From CAVOGJ01 sp963700865 (GTDB lineage Bacteria; Planctomycetota; Planctomycetia; Pirellulales; Pirellulaceae): 64,000 nt of DNA. The stretch covers positions 62,001 to 126,000 of the forward strand of contig CAVOZC010000022.1 of assembly GCA_963700865.1 (NCBI GenBank), written 5' to 3'. The position numbers and the translations under genes are program-made. The notes below the pieces were generated by a model. It made no database searches, had not been told where the DNA came from, and saw nothing but the letters and a program-made list of their open reading frames with translations. Positions 36,078 through 44,348 of this stretch are shown piece after piece. Positions within the stretch are counted from its first letter, which is position 1. Each line of letters begins with the position of its first letter.

Positions 36078-36785
36078 TTGGTGCCCACATACAAAGTCGC
36101 CACGCCAAAGGTCAGCGGACGGAACCACACATCTCGCAATCCGGCTTGTCGCATGCGGTCGGCGAGCGCCGAGCCGCTGGGAAATTCCCCCACACTGGCC
36201 GGCAAGTAGTCATACGCCTGGGACTTGTTCCGCGTGAACCATTGGCCAATCCGCGGCAGCACGTTGCGAAAGTACCACCCGTAGAGGGCTTTAAACGGCT
36301 GCCGGCTGGGCTGGGAAAATTCCAGCACCGCCACTCTACCGCTCGGTCGACAGACACGGGTCATTTCCCGTAACCCGCGGTCCGTGTCGTTGACATTCCG
36401 CAGCCCGAACGCTACCGAGACGATTTGGAACTGGTCCGAGTCGAAACGGTAGTTCTTGAGCGTCCGCCTCGACGAACTCAACCTGGCCGTTAATGCCCAA
36501 TCCTTGCTTCTTTTGACGCCCCACATCCAACATTTCCGTGCAAAAATCGGCAGCAATAATCGGGACTGCCCCATGAGACGCCCTCCAGTAGGCGAACGCG
36601 AGGTCGCCTGTCCCCGTGCAGAGATCGAGGATCGGCTCGTCCGATTGCGGGGGCACCAGCCGCACGGTACGCCAGCGCCAATACTTGTCGATGTTCATCG
36701 AAAGTAGATGATTCATCCGATCGTAACTGTCCGCAATTTCCGCGAACATGGCACGAACGCGATCGTTCGATTTGTCAACAAGCAT
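36074..36785 (-). CDS. menG: Demethylmenaquinone methyltransferase (UbiE/MenG), frame broken near 36450
   Basis: N-terminal frame: SNDRVRAMFAEIADSYDRMN and the SAM site ILDLCTGTGDLAFAYW, up to VEFVEADAQELPF. C-terminal frame: DSDQFQIVSVAFGLRNVNDT, EMTRVCRPSGRVAVLEFSQP and the UbiE-specific WYFRNVLPRIGQWF, ending at 36074. One extra T in the TTT run near 36449 separates LPF from DSDQF; without it a normal UbiE of about 236 residues results. It performs the last methylation of menaquinone. It is the first gene of the overlapping menG-ubiX-ubiA series. Confidence 0.93.
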
Positions 36786-36964
36786 CTGATCGTACGCTGG
36801 AAAAGATTCGAGGCAGCCAAGCACCTTGACATCGCGGCCGCGGCAAGGCTCAAACCGTGTCGCCTATCCGGGAGAGACCGCGTTTGGCTACGCTATGTTA
36901 ACCCCGTATCCTCCGCGAGACGAGAGCGGCCCTGAGAGCCGTGACGCCCGGCGGTTCGTAAAAA

Positions 36965-37705
36965 ATGCCTGCAAAATCCGACATTCGCGTCCATTTTCTG
37001 CCTCAGCTGGCTGGACCCGACCAGCTGCGCTCGACATGCGTGGCCATTGATGTGCTCCGGGCCACGACATGTATCGTCGAGGCGATCGGCCAGGGAGCGG
37101 CCGGCGTGTATCCCTGTCAGGAAATTGACGAGGCGCGGAGGGTGGCGGAGTCGCTGGGCGGTGTCGGTGTGCTCGCGGGCGAGCGAGAAGGCCGACAGAT
37201 TCCCGGTTTTGACCTGGGAAACTCACCCGCCGATTTCACTCCCGAGTCGGTGCGGGGGAAATGGGTCATAATGACGACCACCAACGGGACTCCGGCCATC
37301 GCGGCTTGTCGGCGAGCCTGCCGGACGGCGATTGCCGCCTTTGCGAATCTGTCGGCCGTCGTCGCCTGGATCACTTCCGTCGGCGGAGAGGTCGATCTCG
37401 TGTGCGCGGGAACCGCGGGAGCGATCACCCTCGAAGATGTGTTACTTGCCGGCGCAATCACTTTTGAGCTCGCCACATTGGGGAATGACCGCTTCCAAGT
37501 CGCCAATGATGCGGCCCGCATGGCCGCCGAGTTATGGATCGGTCTCCGCCCGCTTTCGGCATCCATACTGGCAACATGTCAGGGGGGCCGAAACTTGACC
37601 GCGATCGGTGCCGAGAACGATCTGCCACTTTCCGCCCGCATCGACCGCTGGACATGTGTGCCCGAGCTGACGCCGTCGAGCGATGGTCGACTTTGCATAC
37701 GTTAA
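36965..37705 (+). CDS. comB: 2-phosphosulfolactate phosphatase
   Basis: 246 residues. CVAIDVLRATTCIVEAI, LAGEREGRQIPGFDLGNSP, MTTTNGTPAI and LVCAGTAGAITLEDVLLAGA are the ComB-family signatures, with the Asp, Glu and Asn metal-binding residues in place. In methanogens ComB dephosphorylates phosphosulfolactate on the way to coenzyme M; many bacteria that make no coenzyme M carry it, perhaps for sulfolactate formation. No comA or comC partner lies in the window. The gene ends at the shared hairpin 37714-37737. Confidence 0.93.
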   Translation: MPAKSDIRVHFLPQLAGPDQLRSTCVAIDVLRATTCIVEAIGQGAAGVYPCQEIDEARRVAESLGGVGVLAGEREGRQIPGFDLGNSPADFTPESVRGKWVIMTTTNGTPAIAACRRACRTAIAAFANLSAVVAWITSVGGEVDLVCAGTAGAITLEDVLLAGAITFELATLGNDRFQVANDAARMAAELWIGLRPLSASILATCQGGRNLTAIGAENDLPLSARIDRWTCVPELTPSSDGRLCIR

Positions 37706-37737
37706 AAAAATAAGGGCCCGCAGAAATCTGCGGGCCC
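37702..37737 (-). terminator. Strong intrinsic terminator of the PEP-CTERM gene
   Basis: GGGCCCGCA and TGCGGGCCC pair around a 6-nt loop (37714-37737); on the minus strand TTATTTTTTT follows at once. It lies about 25 bp after the stop of the PEP-CTERM gene and overlaps the end of comB, which it may also help to terminate. Confidence 0.9.
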
Positions 37738-37762
37738 TCAGGTTACCTCTGTTTGTCGTTGA

Positions 37763-38437
37763 CTAGGCGACGAAGCGACGTCGAAGCATTCCGAAGGTTC
37801 CGAGCAAAGCGGAACCCAGCATCACGATCGACATCGGCTCTGGGACCTGGACGATGTTGAAAGCTCCGGACATCAATGCATCACCGGTGCTGAACAGCGT
37901 CGAGCCGGCTGCACCGAAGTTAAAGTTGACTCCGGTTTCAACAGTCACATTCCCACTCGTATTACGGAAATCAGCGGCAGTCAAACCCACAGGCAATGAG
38001 AAGATCGGTGTTTCGCTCGTGCTGACAGGCAAGAACGAAGCCGTGATCGCATTACCGCTGAGTTGGATCTTTCCGTTGAAGTTTGACGGAGCAGCCCAAG
38101 CGATGCCGTCCCCAAAGGGAGGCAACACGCCCGTAGTGGGAGTTGAGGGGCTGCTGATCGACAACAACGCCGAGATCATACCGTAATCGTCGCCACCAAG
38201 AGTCATGTTGTTCGCCGAATCAACAACTCCGTTTGCACCCACATTCGTGATCGTCACCAAACCGGTTTCCGGGTAGTAATTGAACTCGGGATCCAGCGTG
38301 ACGCCGCTGTTGGGATTTACGACGGGCATGCCATTGGCACCCACCCATCGCTGTGCACTTGCTGTCGAGGAAATCGCGCTAACAACAACGACCATTGCGA
38401 ACGCGATAACAACCTGACTCGTGATACGTGTTTTCAT
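37763..38437 (-). CDS. PEP-CTERM sorted exported protein
   Basis: 224 residues from ATG 38437, with AAGGAG about 8 bp upstream. A signal peptide (residues 1-28, ending STASA) is followed by a Gly/Asn/Thr-rich beta-type domain with PETGLVTITNVG and SLPVGLTAADFRN, and a C-terminal sorting signal: VPEPMSIVMLGSALLGTFGM then RRRFVA, that is the VPEP box, one membrane helix and an Arg cluster. The exosortase system would cleave at the PEP box and attach or release the protein at the envelope. Passenger function unknown. The leader and upstream region contain repeated hairpins. Confidence 0.9.
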   Translation of the reverse strand: MKTRITSQVVIAFAMVVVVSAISSTASAQRWVGANGMPVVNPNSGVTLDPEFNYYPETGLVTITNVGANGVVDSANNMTLGGDDYGMISALLSISSPSTPTTGVLPPFGDGIAWAAPSNFNGKIQLSGNAITASFLPVSTSETPIFSLPVGLTAADFRNTSGNVTVETGVNFNFGAAGSTLFSTGDALMSGAFNIVQVPEPMSIVMLGSALLGTFGMLRRRFVA

Positions 38438-38480
38438 TGGGCAGCTCCTTGGAAAAATAACTCTACACAGGTGATTGAAG

Positions 38481-38534
38481 GCCCCGACGAAAGGGCAACC
38501 AATAACGCTCATGCCCCGACGAAAGGGCTTTTTT
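38481..38534 (+). repeat. Two copies of a 16-bp hairpin-forming element, the second with a T-run
   Basis: GCCCCGACGAAAGGGC occurs at 38481-38496 and identically at 38513-38528, 32 bp apart. Each can fold as GCCC/GGGC. The second is followed by TTTTTT on the plus strand, so it resembles a small plus-strand terminator. Both lie in the leader of the PEP-CTERM gene when read on the minus strand. Confidence 0.6.
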
Positions 38535-38543
38535 GCGACAGGC

Positions 38544-38609
38544 AAAAAAAAGAACGTCATCCGCAATCTCTCCGTTCGAAACGGGGGAAAGACCGCAGAT
38601 CACGTTCTT
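38544..38609 (-). terminator. Long structured hairpin with minus-strand T-run
   Basis: Arms AAGAACGT (38550-38557) and ACGTTCTT (38602-38609) close a 60-nt hairpin whose interior continues to pair, with G-U wobbles, down to an inner CCGTT/AACGG stem. Eight T residues follow on the minus strand. It looks like an intrinsic terminator with an unusually long stem, or the 3' end of a small RNA. Confidence 0.6.
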
Positions 38610-38682
38610 AAATTGTCGCGGGGTTTTTCAGTAGTCGCTCAACCTCGTAGGGGGGAAGGGAAGAAAGGCACATGGGAACAAA

Positions 38683-38732
38683 AAAAGACGTAACCCTTTG
38701 TCCCCGCAGGAGGACAAGAGGTTACGTCTTTT
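38683..38732 (-). terminator. Second long hairpin with T-runs on both strands
   Basis: AAAAGACGTAACC and GGTTACGTCTTTT form a perfect 13-bp stem, with a further inner TTGTCC/GGACAA pairing. Seven T residues follow on the minus strand and four on the plus strand, so it can work in both directions but best leftward. Confidence 0.7.
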
Positions 38733-39107
38733 GTTGTTCGCCAGTAGCTATTCCTAAAAGTCTGCTTTAACCGTCGCTTGTTTAATCTAACCGACCGCAA
38801 ACCGAATTGCAACGCCCTGCTGGGAATTTTCCCAAACTTTTTTCAGGGCCCTTTCGAGCCCCTGGGATGCGTTTTCACCCCTGATCCACGTATCCTAATC
38901 GAATTCTCCAACCGTGCAAGCACCCCGCCGAAAAAAAATGGGCCGGGGCGTTTCTCGCCCATTCACACCGGATGCGGGCCGCTTGCCGGCGGGAGCTTCC
39001 CGCTTTCACGCTGACTGGCCTTGGACGCCATCCCGCCTACCAGATGCGTTGGGAAATGTGGGTGGGACGAGAACGGATCGTCCCCGACACAACGGTACCA
39101 GGGGAGG
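38733..39107. other. Intergenic region downstream of the TIM-barrel gene
   Basis: About 375 bp with no convincing gene. The TIM-barrel gene ends at 39108 and the nearest leftward terminator is the hairpin at 38683-38732. A TTTCAGGGCCCTTTCG-type stretch near 38843 has no clear pairing arm. Confidence 0.35.
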
Positions 39108-39944
39108 CTAATGAGGCCCGTCCGTCCCGGACTCGGCCAATCCCAGCAGGCGTCGCAGCGCGGTCGTGGCGATTTCGCCGAATTCGCGTGGCGGGACCTG
39201 CCAGAGTTGCGGGTTCATGACCTCGACAGACACGAAACCCGGATACTTGATCGACTTGAGATGTTGGACCACTGTCGCGATGGGAAAGTCCCCATCCCCG
39301 GGCAAGATACGTTCAGCGTCCGTGGCCAGTTCTCGCGCCACGTCGGCCAGGTCACACAACTGGACATGAAACAGATTGTCCCGCGTGACATAGGCCAAAT
39401 CGTCGAGTTTGCTGCAGCCGATGCTGAAGTGAAATGCATCCAGGCACAATCCCAGGTGCGGGCTGCCCACCTCGGCCACCACCGCCGCCGCGGTTTGCAG
39501 GTTGTTGATAAATGCCGCCCGACATTGAAATTCCAACGCCACGCGGATCCCGGCACCCCCGGCCGCCACGGCGACCTCCTGCAGCGACAGGCTCACTCGA
39601 TCGAGTAATTCCTGGGACAGTGGGCCGGTCACGTCGGCCGCCACAATGATCGTCGGCACACCGATCGCTGCACATAACTCCAACCGGCGGCGATAAAGCT
39701 TCCAGGCCTCGCCGCGGGCTTCGCCTTGCGAGGTCAGCAATCCGCCCTGAAAACTGGCCGCCGCCGGCAACACGTCGTGCGTTTCGAACAAGCGACGCGC
39801 AGCCGCCGCATCCGCTTGCTCGACGTACTGCTCCAGCTTGGTGAGCCAAATCTCGACGGCCGGACATTTGCCGGCTGCGTACTCTTCGATGTCGCGCTGG
39901 AACGACGAGTGGAGTGAACACACCTGGCTAATCGCGGGAATCAT
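39108..39944 (-). CDS. Sugar phosphate isomerase/epimerase-like TIM-barrel protein
   Basis: 278 residues from ATG 39944 (MIPAISQVCSLHSSFQRDIE). The xylose-isomerase-like TIM barrel of AP-endonuclease family 2 is recognisable: AVEIWLTKLEQYVEQ, TIIVAADVTGPLSQ, the metal-ligand Glu in RVALEFQCRAAFINN, LGLCLDAFHFSIG with Asp and His, VQLCDLADVARE and ILPGDGDFPIATVVQHL, then FVSVEVMNPQLW. Planctomycetes carry many such proteins; most act on sugars or inositols and some are annotated by default. Reaction unknown. The upstream side ends at a palindromic element that separates it from glyS. Confidence 0.85.
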   Translation of the reverse strand: MIPAISQVCSLHSSFQRDIEEYAAGKCPAVEIWLTKLEQYVEQADAAAARRLFETHDVLPAAASFQGGLLTSQGEARGEAWKLYRRRLELCAAIGVPTIIVAADVTGPLSQELLDRVSLSLQEVAVAAGGAGIRVALEFQCRAAFINNLQTAAAVVAEVGSPHLGLCLDAFHFSIGCSKLDDLAYVTRDNLFHVQLCDLADVARELATDAERILPGDGDFPIATVVQHLKSIKYPGFVSVEVMNPQLWQVPPREFGEIATTALRRLLGLAESGTDGPH

Positions 39945-40010
39945 CGTCTGTGCGGGCTCCTGCGCAATCAATACGTGGCCTGGGAACTTGTAATTTAGTC
40001 GAGTAACCAA

Positions 40011-40104
40011 CGTGGGATCGGCTTCCAGCCTATAAGTCCTGTTTTTTCTCGATTCCCGGACTCATCTCAATTATTCAAATGACAGGCTGGAAGCCGATCC
40101 CACG
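40011..40104. repeat. 94-bp palindromic (REP/MITE-like) element
   Basis: Arms at 40011-40031 and 40084-40104 are perfect 21-bp inverted copies (left arm core GTGGGATCGGCTTCCAGCC), enclosing 52 bp of AT-richer sequence. It sits between two minus-strand genes. Arms of this sequence, read as TGWKPIP or GFQPV in translation, recur in planctomycete genomes as far as I remember, which would make this a dispersed element; no second copy is seen in the window. Confidence 0.75.
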
Positions 40105-40135
40105 CCGACGAACGCGTCGCCCGGTTTCGTGGTTG

Positions 40136-41743
40136 TTAAATGCGTTGGGTAATTTCCGCAACGCAATCGTCCACCTTAACCCGCCATTGCTGCAACGAGT
40201 CGCGATCGCGAATGGTGACGGTCCGATCGGACAGCGTTTCGCCGTCGACTGTGATGCAGTAGGGCGTGCCGGCCTCGTCCTGACGCCGATACCGCCGGCC
40301 CACGGCGCCCTTTTCATCGTAGAATGCCGCAATGCCGCTCCGCTTCAGGTTCAAATAAATTTCCTTCGCGACTTCCGGCATGCCGTCCTTCTTGACGAGC
40401 GGAAAGACGGCGGCCTTCAAGGGCGCGATGCGGGGGTGAAATTTCATCACCGTGCGCGTCTGCAGCTTGCCGTTTTCGTCGGGCGCTTCGTCCTCGGTGA
40501 ACGCTTCGCACAGGAACGCCAGCGTGGCTCGGTCCGCACCCGCGGAAGGTTCAATCACATGGGGCGTAAAGCGCTCATTGCTCAGATCGTCGCGATACGT
40601 CAGGTCCTTGCCACTTCCGCGCCATTTGGGTTTGCCATCCTCACCCAACTCGACGGTCAGCGGGCAACTGCTCGGGTCCAATTTTCCCTCCATATGGCTA
40701 CGCAAGTCAAAATCACCACGATGCGCGATCCCCTCCAGCTCACCAAATTCGCCCGGATTCAAGAATGGAAACGCGTACTCGATGTCGGCCGTGCCCGTGG
40801 AATAGTGGCTCAATTCTTCCGGATCGTGGTCGCGCAGAACCAGCCGCTCGCCGGACAGACCGAGTTCGGTGTACCAGCGAAAACGTCGGTCCCGCCAGTA
40901 CTTGTACCAGGCCTGTGATTGACTGGGGTGACAGAAGAACTCAATCTCCATTTGCTCAAATTCGCGGGAACGAAAGGTGAAGTTTCTCGGCGTGATCTCG
41001 TTACGAAAGCTCTTGCCGATCTGAGCAATGCCAAACGGGACTCGCACCCGCTGACTGTCGACGACATTCTTAAAATTGACAAAGATGCCTTGAGCCGTCT
41101 CGGGCCGCAGGAAAGCCGTGCCTTCCTCACCGGATAGGGCACCGACAAACGTCTTGAACATCAAATTAAATTCACGCGGCTCGGTCAGCGTGCCCGGTTC
41201 CTTGGCGTCGGGACCGACGACTTGTGAAAAATCATCGATCTTTGTCAGCGAGACCGCACCTCCGTCCCATTGCAACCGTTCCTTATCCTTCGCTCGCAAC
41301 TTGAAGACCTTTAGCGCCTGATGTTCGATCTCGTCGGCGGCGTTTTCTCCCTCCTGAGCCGTCACGAAATATCGCATCTCCTGGTAGCTGACCCAGCGGC
41401 CACAAACCTGATCGTACCGATAGCGCTTCTTGCTCTGACGGCAATCGACCATGTAATCGTGAAACAGGTCATAGTGCCCCGAGCACTTCCAGACCTGCGG
41501 ATGCATGATGATGGTACAGTCGAGACCCGTCATTTCGAAGCTCGACGGCGCACCCGGCAAACACGACAGATCGTCATGCCCCGTGACCATGTCCCGCCAC
41601 CAGGTTTCCTTCACATTACGTTTCAATTCCACGCCCAGAGGTCCATAGTCCCAGAAACCGTTTAGTCCGCCGTAAATCTCGCTGGATTGAAACAGGAATC
41701 CTCGACGCTTGCAGAGCGAAACGATTTTTTCCATTGCTGACAT
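40136..41743 (-). CDS. glyS: Glycyl-tRNA synthetase (single-chain dimeric type)
   Basis: 535 residues from ATG 41743 (MSAMEKIVSLCKRRGFLFQSSE). EIYGGLNGFWDYGPLGVELK and the class II motif 2 FRNEITPRNFTFRSREFEQME are diagnostic; the RPETAQGIFVNF and LEGIAHRGDFDLRSHME segments and a C-terminal anticodon-binding domain (VFPLVKKDGMPEVAKEIYLN) follow. This is the alpha2 GlyRS, not the alpha2beta2 form typical of many bacteria. It charges tRNA-Gly. The ORF is open upstream of 41743 but unlike protein. No T-box leader is apparent. Confidence 0.97.
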   Translation of the reverse strand: MSAMEKIVSLCKRRGFLFQSSEIYGGLNGFWDYGPLGVELKRNVKETWWRDMVTGHDDLSCLPGAPSSFEMTGLDCTIIMHPQVWKCSGHYDLFHDYMVDCRQSKKRYRYDQVCGRWVSYQEMRYFVTAQEGENAADEIEHQALKVFKLRAKDKERLQWDGGAVSLTKIDDFSQVVGPDAKEPGTLTEPREFNLMFKTFVGALSGEEGTAFLRPETAQGIFVNFKNVVDSQRVRVPFGIAQIGKSFRNEITPRNFTFRSREFEQMEIEFFCHPSQSQAWYKYWRDRRFRWYTELGLSGERLVLRDHDPEELSHYSTGTADIEYAFPFLNPGEFGELEGIAHRGDFDLRSHMEGKLDPSSCPLTVELGEDGKPKWRGSGKDLTYRDDLSNERFTPHVIEPSAGADRATLAFLCEAFTEDEAPDENGKLQTRTVMKFHPRIAPLKAAVFPLVKKDGMPEVAKEIYLNLKRSGIAAFYDEKGAVGRRYRRQDEAGTPYCITVDGETLSDRTVTIRDRDSLQQWRVKVDDCVAEITQRI

Positions 41744-41920
41744 GGGTTGTGATCCCGCACTTTCTTGCTTGATTTGGACGATCCGCCCCCGCGGCCACCG
41801 TTCCCGACTTAGCGACCACCGTACGAAAAACCGTCGCCAGCGTCGACTACGGTTGAAAGAAACAAGCCTGCCAGCGGCCGCCCCGTCCATCGGCCTCGGT
41901 GGCCAGCGAACGTCCGGCAT

Positions 41921-42385
41921 TCAGGCGGAGGTGTCACTCGGTCTGCCTGGCCGATCCAGCAGAAAAGCAATTCCACCTGCCAGTCCCAATTCGGCGAATA
42001 CCACGAGTGGAAATAGCTCGGGAGCCGCCTGTCGGGCAATCACGGCGAGAGCCCCACCCAACAGCCCCACCGCCACCAACACAAACGCGAAGGGCCTCAT
42101 GCTGTCCCGCCGTTGTCGGCCCGACGTGGCCAGATTGGCTGGCAGGGGCAGGGGCAGCGGCGGCGATGACGGGCTGATCCCGTCATCCGAGTGCGCTGGC
42201 GGCGGGTTGAAAACCAGAGAAGCTGAGGCCGAGTAGGGTAGCCGCTCACGCCGACACCGGGCTACGATCAGCCGCGCCTGCCGCAGGTCTTCCGCGATCT
42301 GCCACTCGTCGAACCAGTCGCCCAACGGGCTGTCGGGATCGAGCGCGCAGACACCGAGCGATCGAGCGTCTTGAGATGAATCCAT
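41921..42385 (-). CDS. Small membrane protein downstream of the cytochrome gene, function unknown
   Basis: 154 residues from ATG 42385. The first half is hydrophilic and acidic (LDPDSPLGDWFDEWQIAEDL, then a basic helix LRQARLIVARCRRERL), the middle is Ser/Pro-rich, and the end has two membrane helices (FVLVAVGLLGGALAVIA and LVVFAELGLAGGIAFLL). No family recognised. It begins about 46 bp after the cytochrome b-c stop on the same strand, so it may belong to that operon, possibly as an accessory protein. Confidence 0.6.
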   Translation of the reverse strand: MDSSQDARSLGVCALDPDSPLGDWFDEWQIAEDLRQARLIVARCRRERLPYSASASLVFNPPPAHSDDGISPSSPPLPLPLPANLATSGRQRRDSMRPFAFVLVAVGLLGGALAVIARQAAPELFPLVVFAELGLAGGIAFLLDRPGRPSDTSA

Positions 42386-42431
42386 GCGGTTTAAATCGGT
42401 CCGCCAGGGTGCCCACCACAGAAAATTCGCG

Positions 42432-44348
42432 CTATTCGGCGGACGGACTGGCAGTGCCAGCATCGCTAGCGCTATCGACCGTCGGGTACGGCGCGATGTC
42501 GGTCGGGAAATAGTCGCCTGTGAACCAGCGAACCAGCAGATCGAATTCGGCGGGACTTAATTTGTCCGCGTAGGCGGGCATGTGGTTTTTGTTTCCGTAG
42601 AATTGCTCCGCCTCGGGATGTGCAATGAGGGCGGCCAGCCACTTGGGGGACAGATATTCCGCGATGTCGGGATAGCCGTCACCGTCGCCGGAGAGTTGAA
42701 ATGGATCGCCCAGCGTCGAATGGCAGTCGGTGCAGCTCGTCGAAATCCCGCCCGCCCAGTCACCTTCGAGCGCCACTACCTTGCCTCGTGCCACTCGCTC
42801 CGCGTCCAGGGTGATGTCACGTCGTCCACTGAGGGACACCAGGTATTCAATCACGGCCTGTAAATTCTCCGCGTTTTCCGCGGAAAGCAAGGCCTCTCGG
42901 TCGCCCGACCAATCGTTCATTTCGGAACCGCTTGGGTCGATGCCCTCCTCCTTGCCGAACCAGGCGGCATTTTTGACCGCCGCGAAATGATGTTCAAAGT
43001 CGACGAGGATGCTCCGCATCCACTCCCGTTGGCCCATCGTTCCCAGGTCGGGCGCGGTCGGTTTGGCGGGCACCAACGCACCCGTGTCGGGCCGTAAATC
43101 CATCACGATTCGGCCTCGCCCATCATGTCCGTTGTAAAAATGGCAGCTCGAGCAATGCTTGGCAAAGACCCGTGGCCCTTGAGTAAATGGATCCTCGCGC
43201 AGCAGGGTGACGGCCCCCGTGACCGGGATCCGGGTGGGACGGCTGGCAAGTTCCTTGACGCGCTCCGCGTCGCGATTGGCTTCGGCAATCGACGCTTGAT
43301 GGTCCCGGTCATGCGCGTCTTCCCAAGTCGCCAGCCCGGTCAACAACACGACAACGGTCAGCAACACCCACATGAATGCGACGTTGAAACGATGACCCGA
43401 CTTCCACCAGGCGATGATCGGCATCGCTGCGATGAGGGCCATGACCGCGCCCGGCACATAGATGGCCCCAAACGCGATGCCGAAATGCTCCACCGCTTCG
43501 AATTTGAGAAATCGAAACAAGAACAGAAAATACCATTCGGGTCGGGCGGCGGCATACGATTCGGCGGCATCCGCCGGCGGGCTCAATTCAGCGCCCCGAA
43601 ACAGGACCAGCAGCAGCAAGACGGCCAGCACACCCAGACAAGCCACCGCATCCATGAGGATTTGATCGGGCCAGAAACTGCCTGTGCCGCGTCGATATGG
43701 CTCGGTCGCCGTGATCCCGTGCCGCCGAAACAGGGCGATATGGAGCACCAGGAATAAGACCAGGCTGCCGGGCAATAATCCGGCATGCAGGGCAAGGAAT
43801 CGGGTCAGGGTCTGATGCCCATACTGGGGACCACCCTGCACCAGCAGTTGCAACTGGTTGCCGACCAAGGGCGTGGCACCCATGATCTTGGTGGCGACCT
43901 GCGTCGCATAGTAGCCCTTCTGATCCCAGGGCAGAAGATAGCCGGTCAAGGCCAGGGCCAGGACGATCTGCATTAAAATCAGCCCCAGCCAGAAATTGAT
44001 CTCGCGCGGAGCCCGATACGCTCCATCGATGATGACCTGCATCATGTGGATTGCCATCAGGACTACCATCGCTTGTGCCGCATAATGGTGCAGCCCGCGG
44101 ATGAGACTGCCCAGAAACATCTCGTACTCGATGTAAAAGACACTGGCCCAAGCGTGCTGCACGCTGGGACTGTAGGCACTCCACAGGCAGAGCCCGGTAA
44201 TGATCTGCAGCACGAACGTGAACACGAGCGTGCTCCCCCAGACGTAGCGCCAACGAGCCCCGCCCGGAATGCGCTCGTACAACGCCTCGTGGACGAGCGC
44301 GCGAAAACCGGTTCGATCATCAAACCAATCGGTCAACCGCCGCATCAT
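42432..44348 (-). CDS. Cytochrome b6/subunit IV fused to a diheme cytochrome c domain
   Basis: 638 residues. Residues 1-215 are cytochrome b N-terminal with haem ligand pairs His87/His101 and His188/His203 (the 14-residue spacing of b6-type proteins); residues 220-345 are the subunit IV part with the quinol-site motif PEWYFLFLFRF at 270; from about 385 a soluble region carries two haem c sites, CSSCH at 399-403 and CTDCH at 539-543. The chain thus combines the membrane quinol oxidase core with its own electron acceptors. The Rieske gene lies directly upstream with a 4-bp overlap. It should oxidise menaquinol and pass electrons on in the periplasm. Confidence 0.93.
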   Translation of the reverse strand: MMRRLTDWFDDRTGFRALVHEALYERIPGGARWRYVWGSTLVFTFVLQIITGLCLWSAYSPSVQHAWASVFYIEYEMFLGSLIRGLHHYAAQAMVVLMAIHMMQVIIDGAYRAPREINFWLGLILMQIVLALALTGYLLPWDQKGYYATQVATKIMGATPLVGNQLQLLVQGGPQYGHQTLTRFLALHAGLLPGSLVLFLVLHIALFRRHGITATEPYRRGTGSFWPDQILMDAVACLGVLAVLLLLVLFRGAELSPPADAAESYAAARPEWYFLFLFRFLKFEAVEHFGIAFGAIYVPGAVMALIAAMPIIAWWKSGHRFNVAFMWVLLTVVVLLTGLATWEDAHDRDHQASIAEANRDAERVKELASRPTRIPVTGAVTLLREDPFTQGPRVFAKHCSSCHFYNGHDGRGRIVMDLRPDTGALVPAKPTAPDLGTMGQREWMRSILVDFEHHFAAVKNAAWFGKEEGIDPSGSEMNDWSGDREALLSAENAENLQAVIEYLVSLSGRRDITLDAERVARGKVVALEGDWAGGISTSCTDCHSTLGDPFQLSGDGDGYPDIAEYLSPKWLAALIAHPEAEQFYGNKNHMPAYADKLSPAEFDLLVRWFTGDYFPTDIAPYPTVDSASDAGTASPSAE

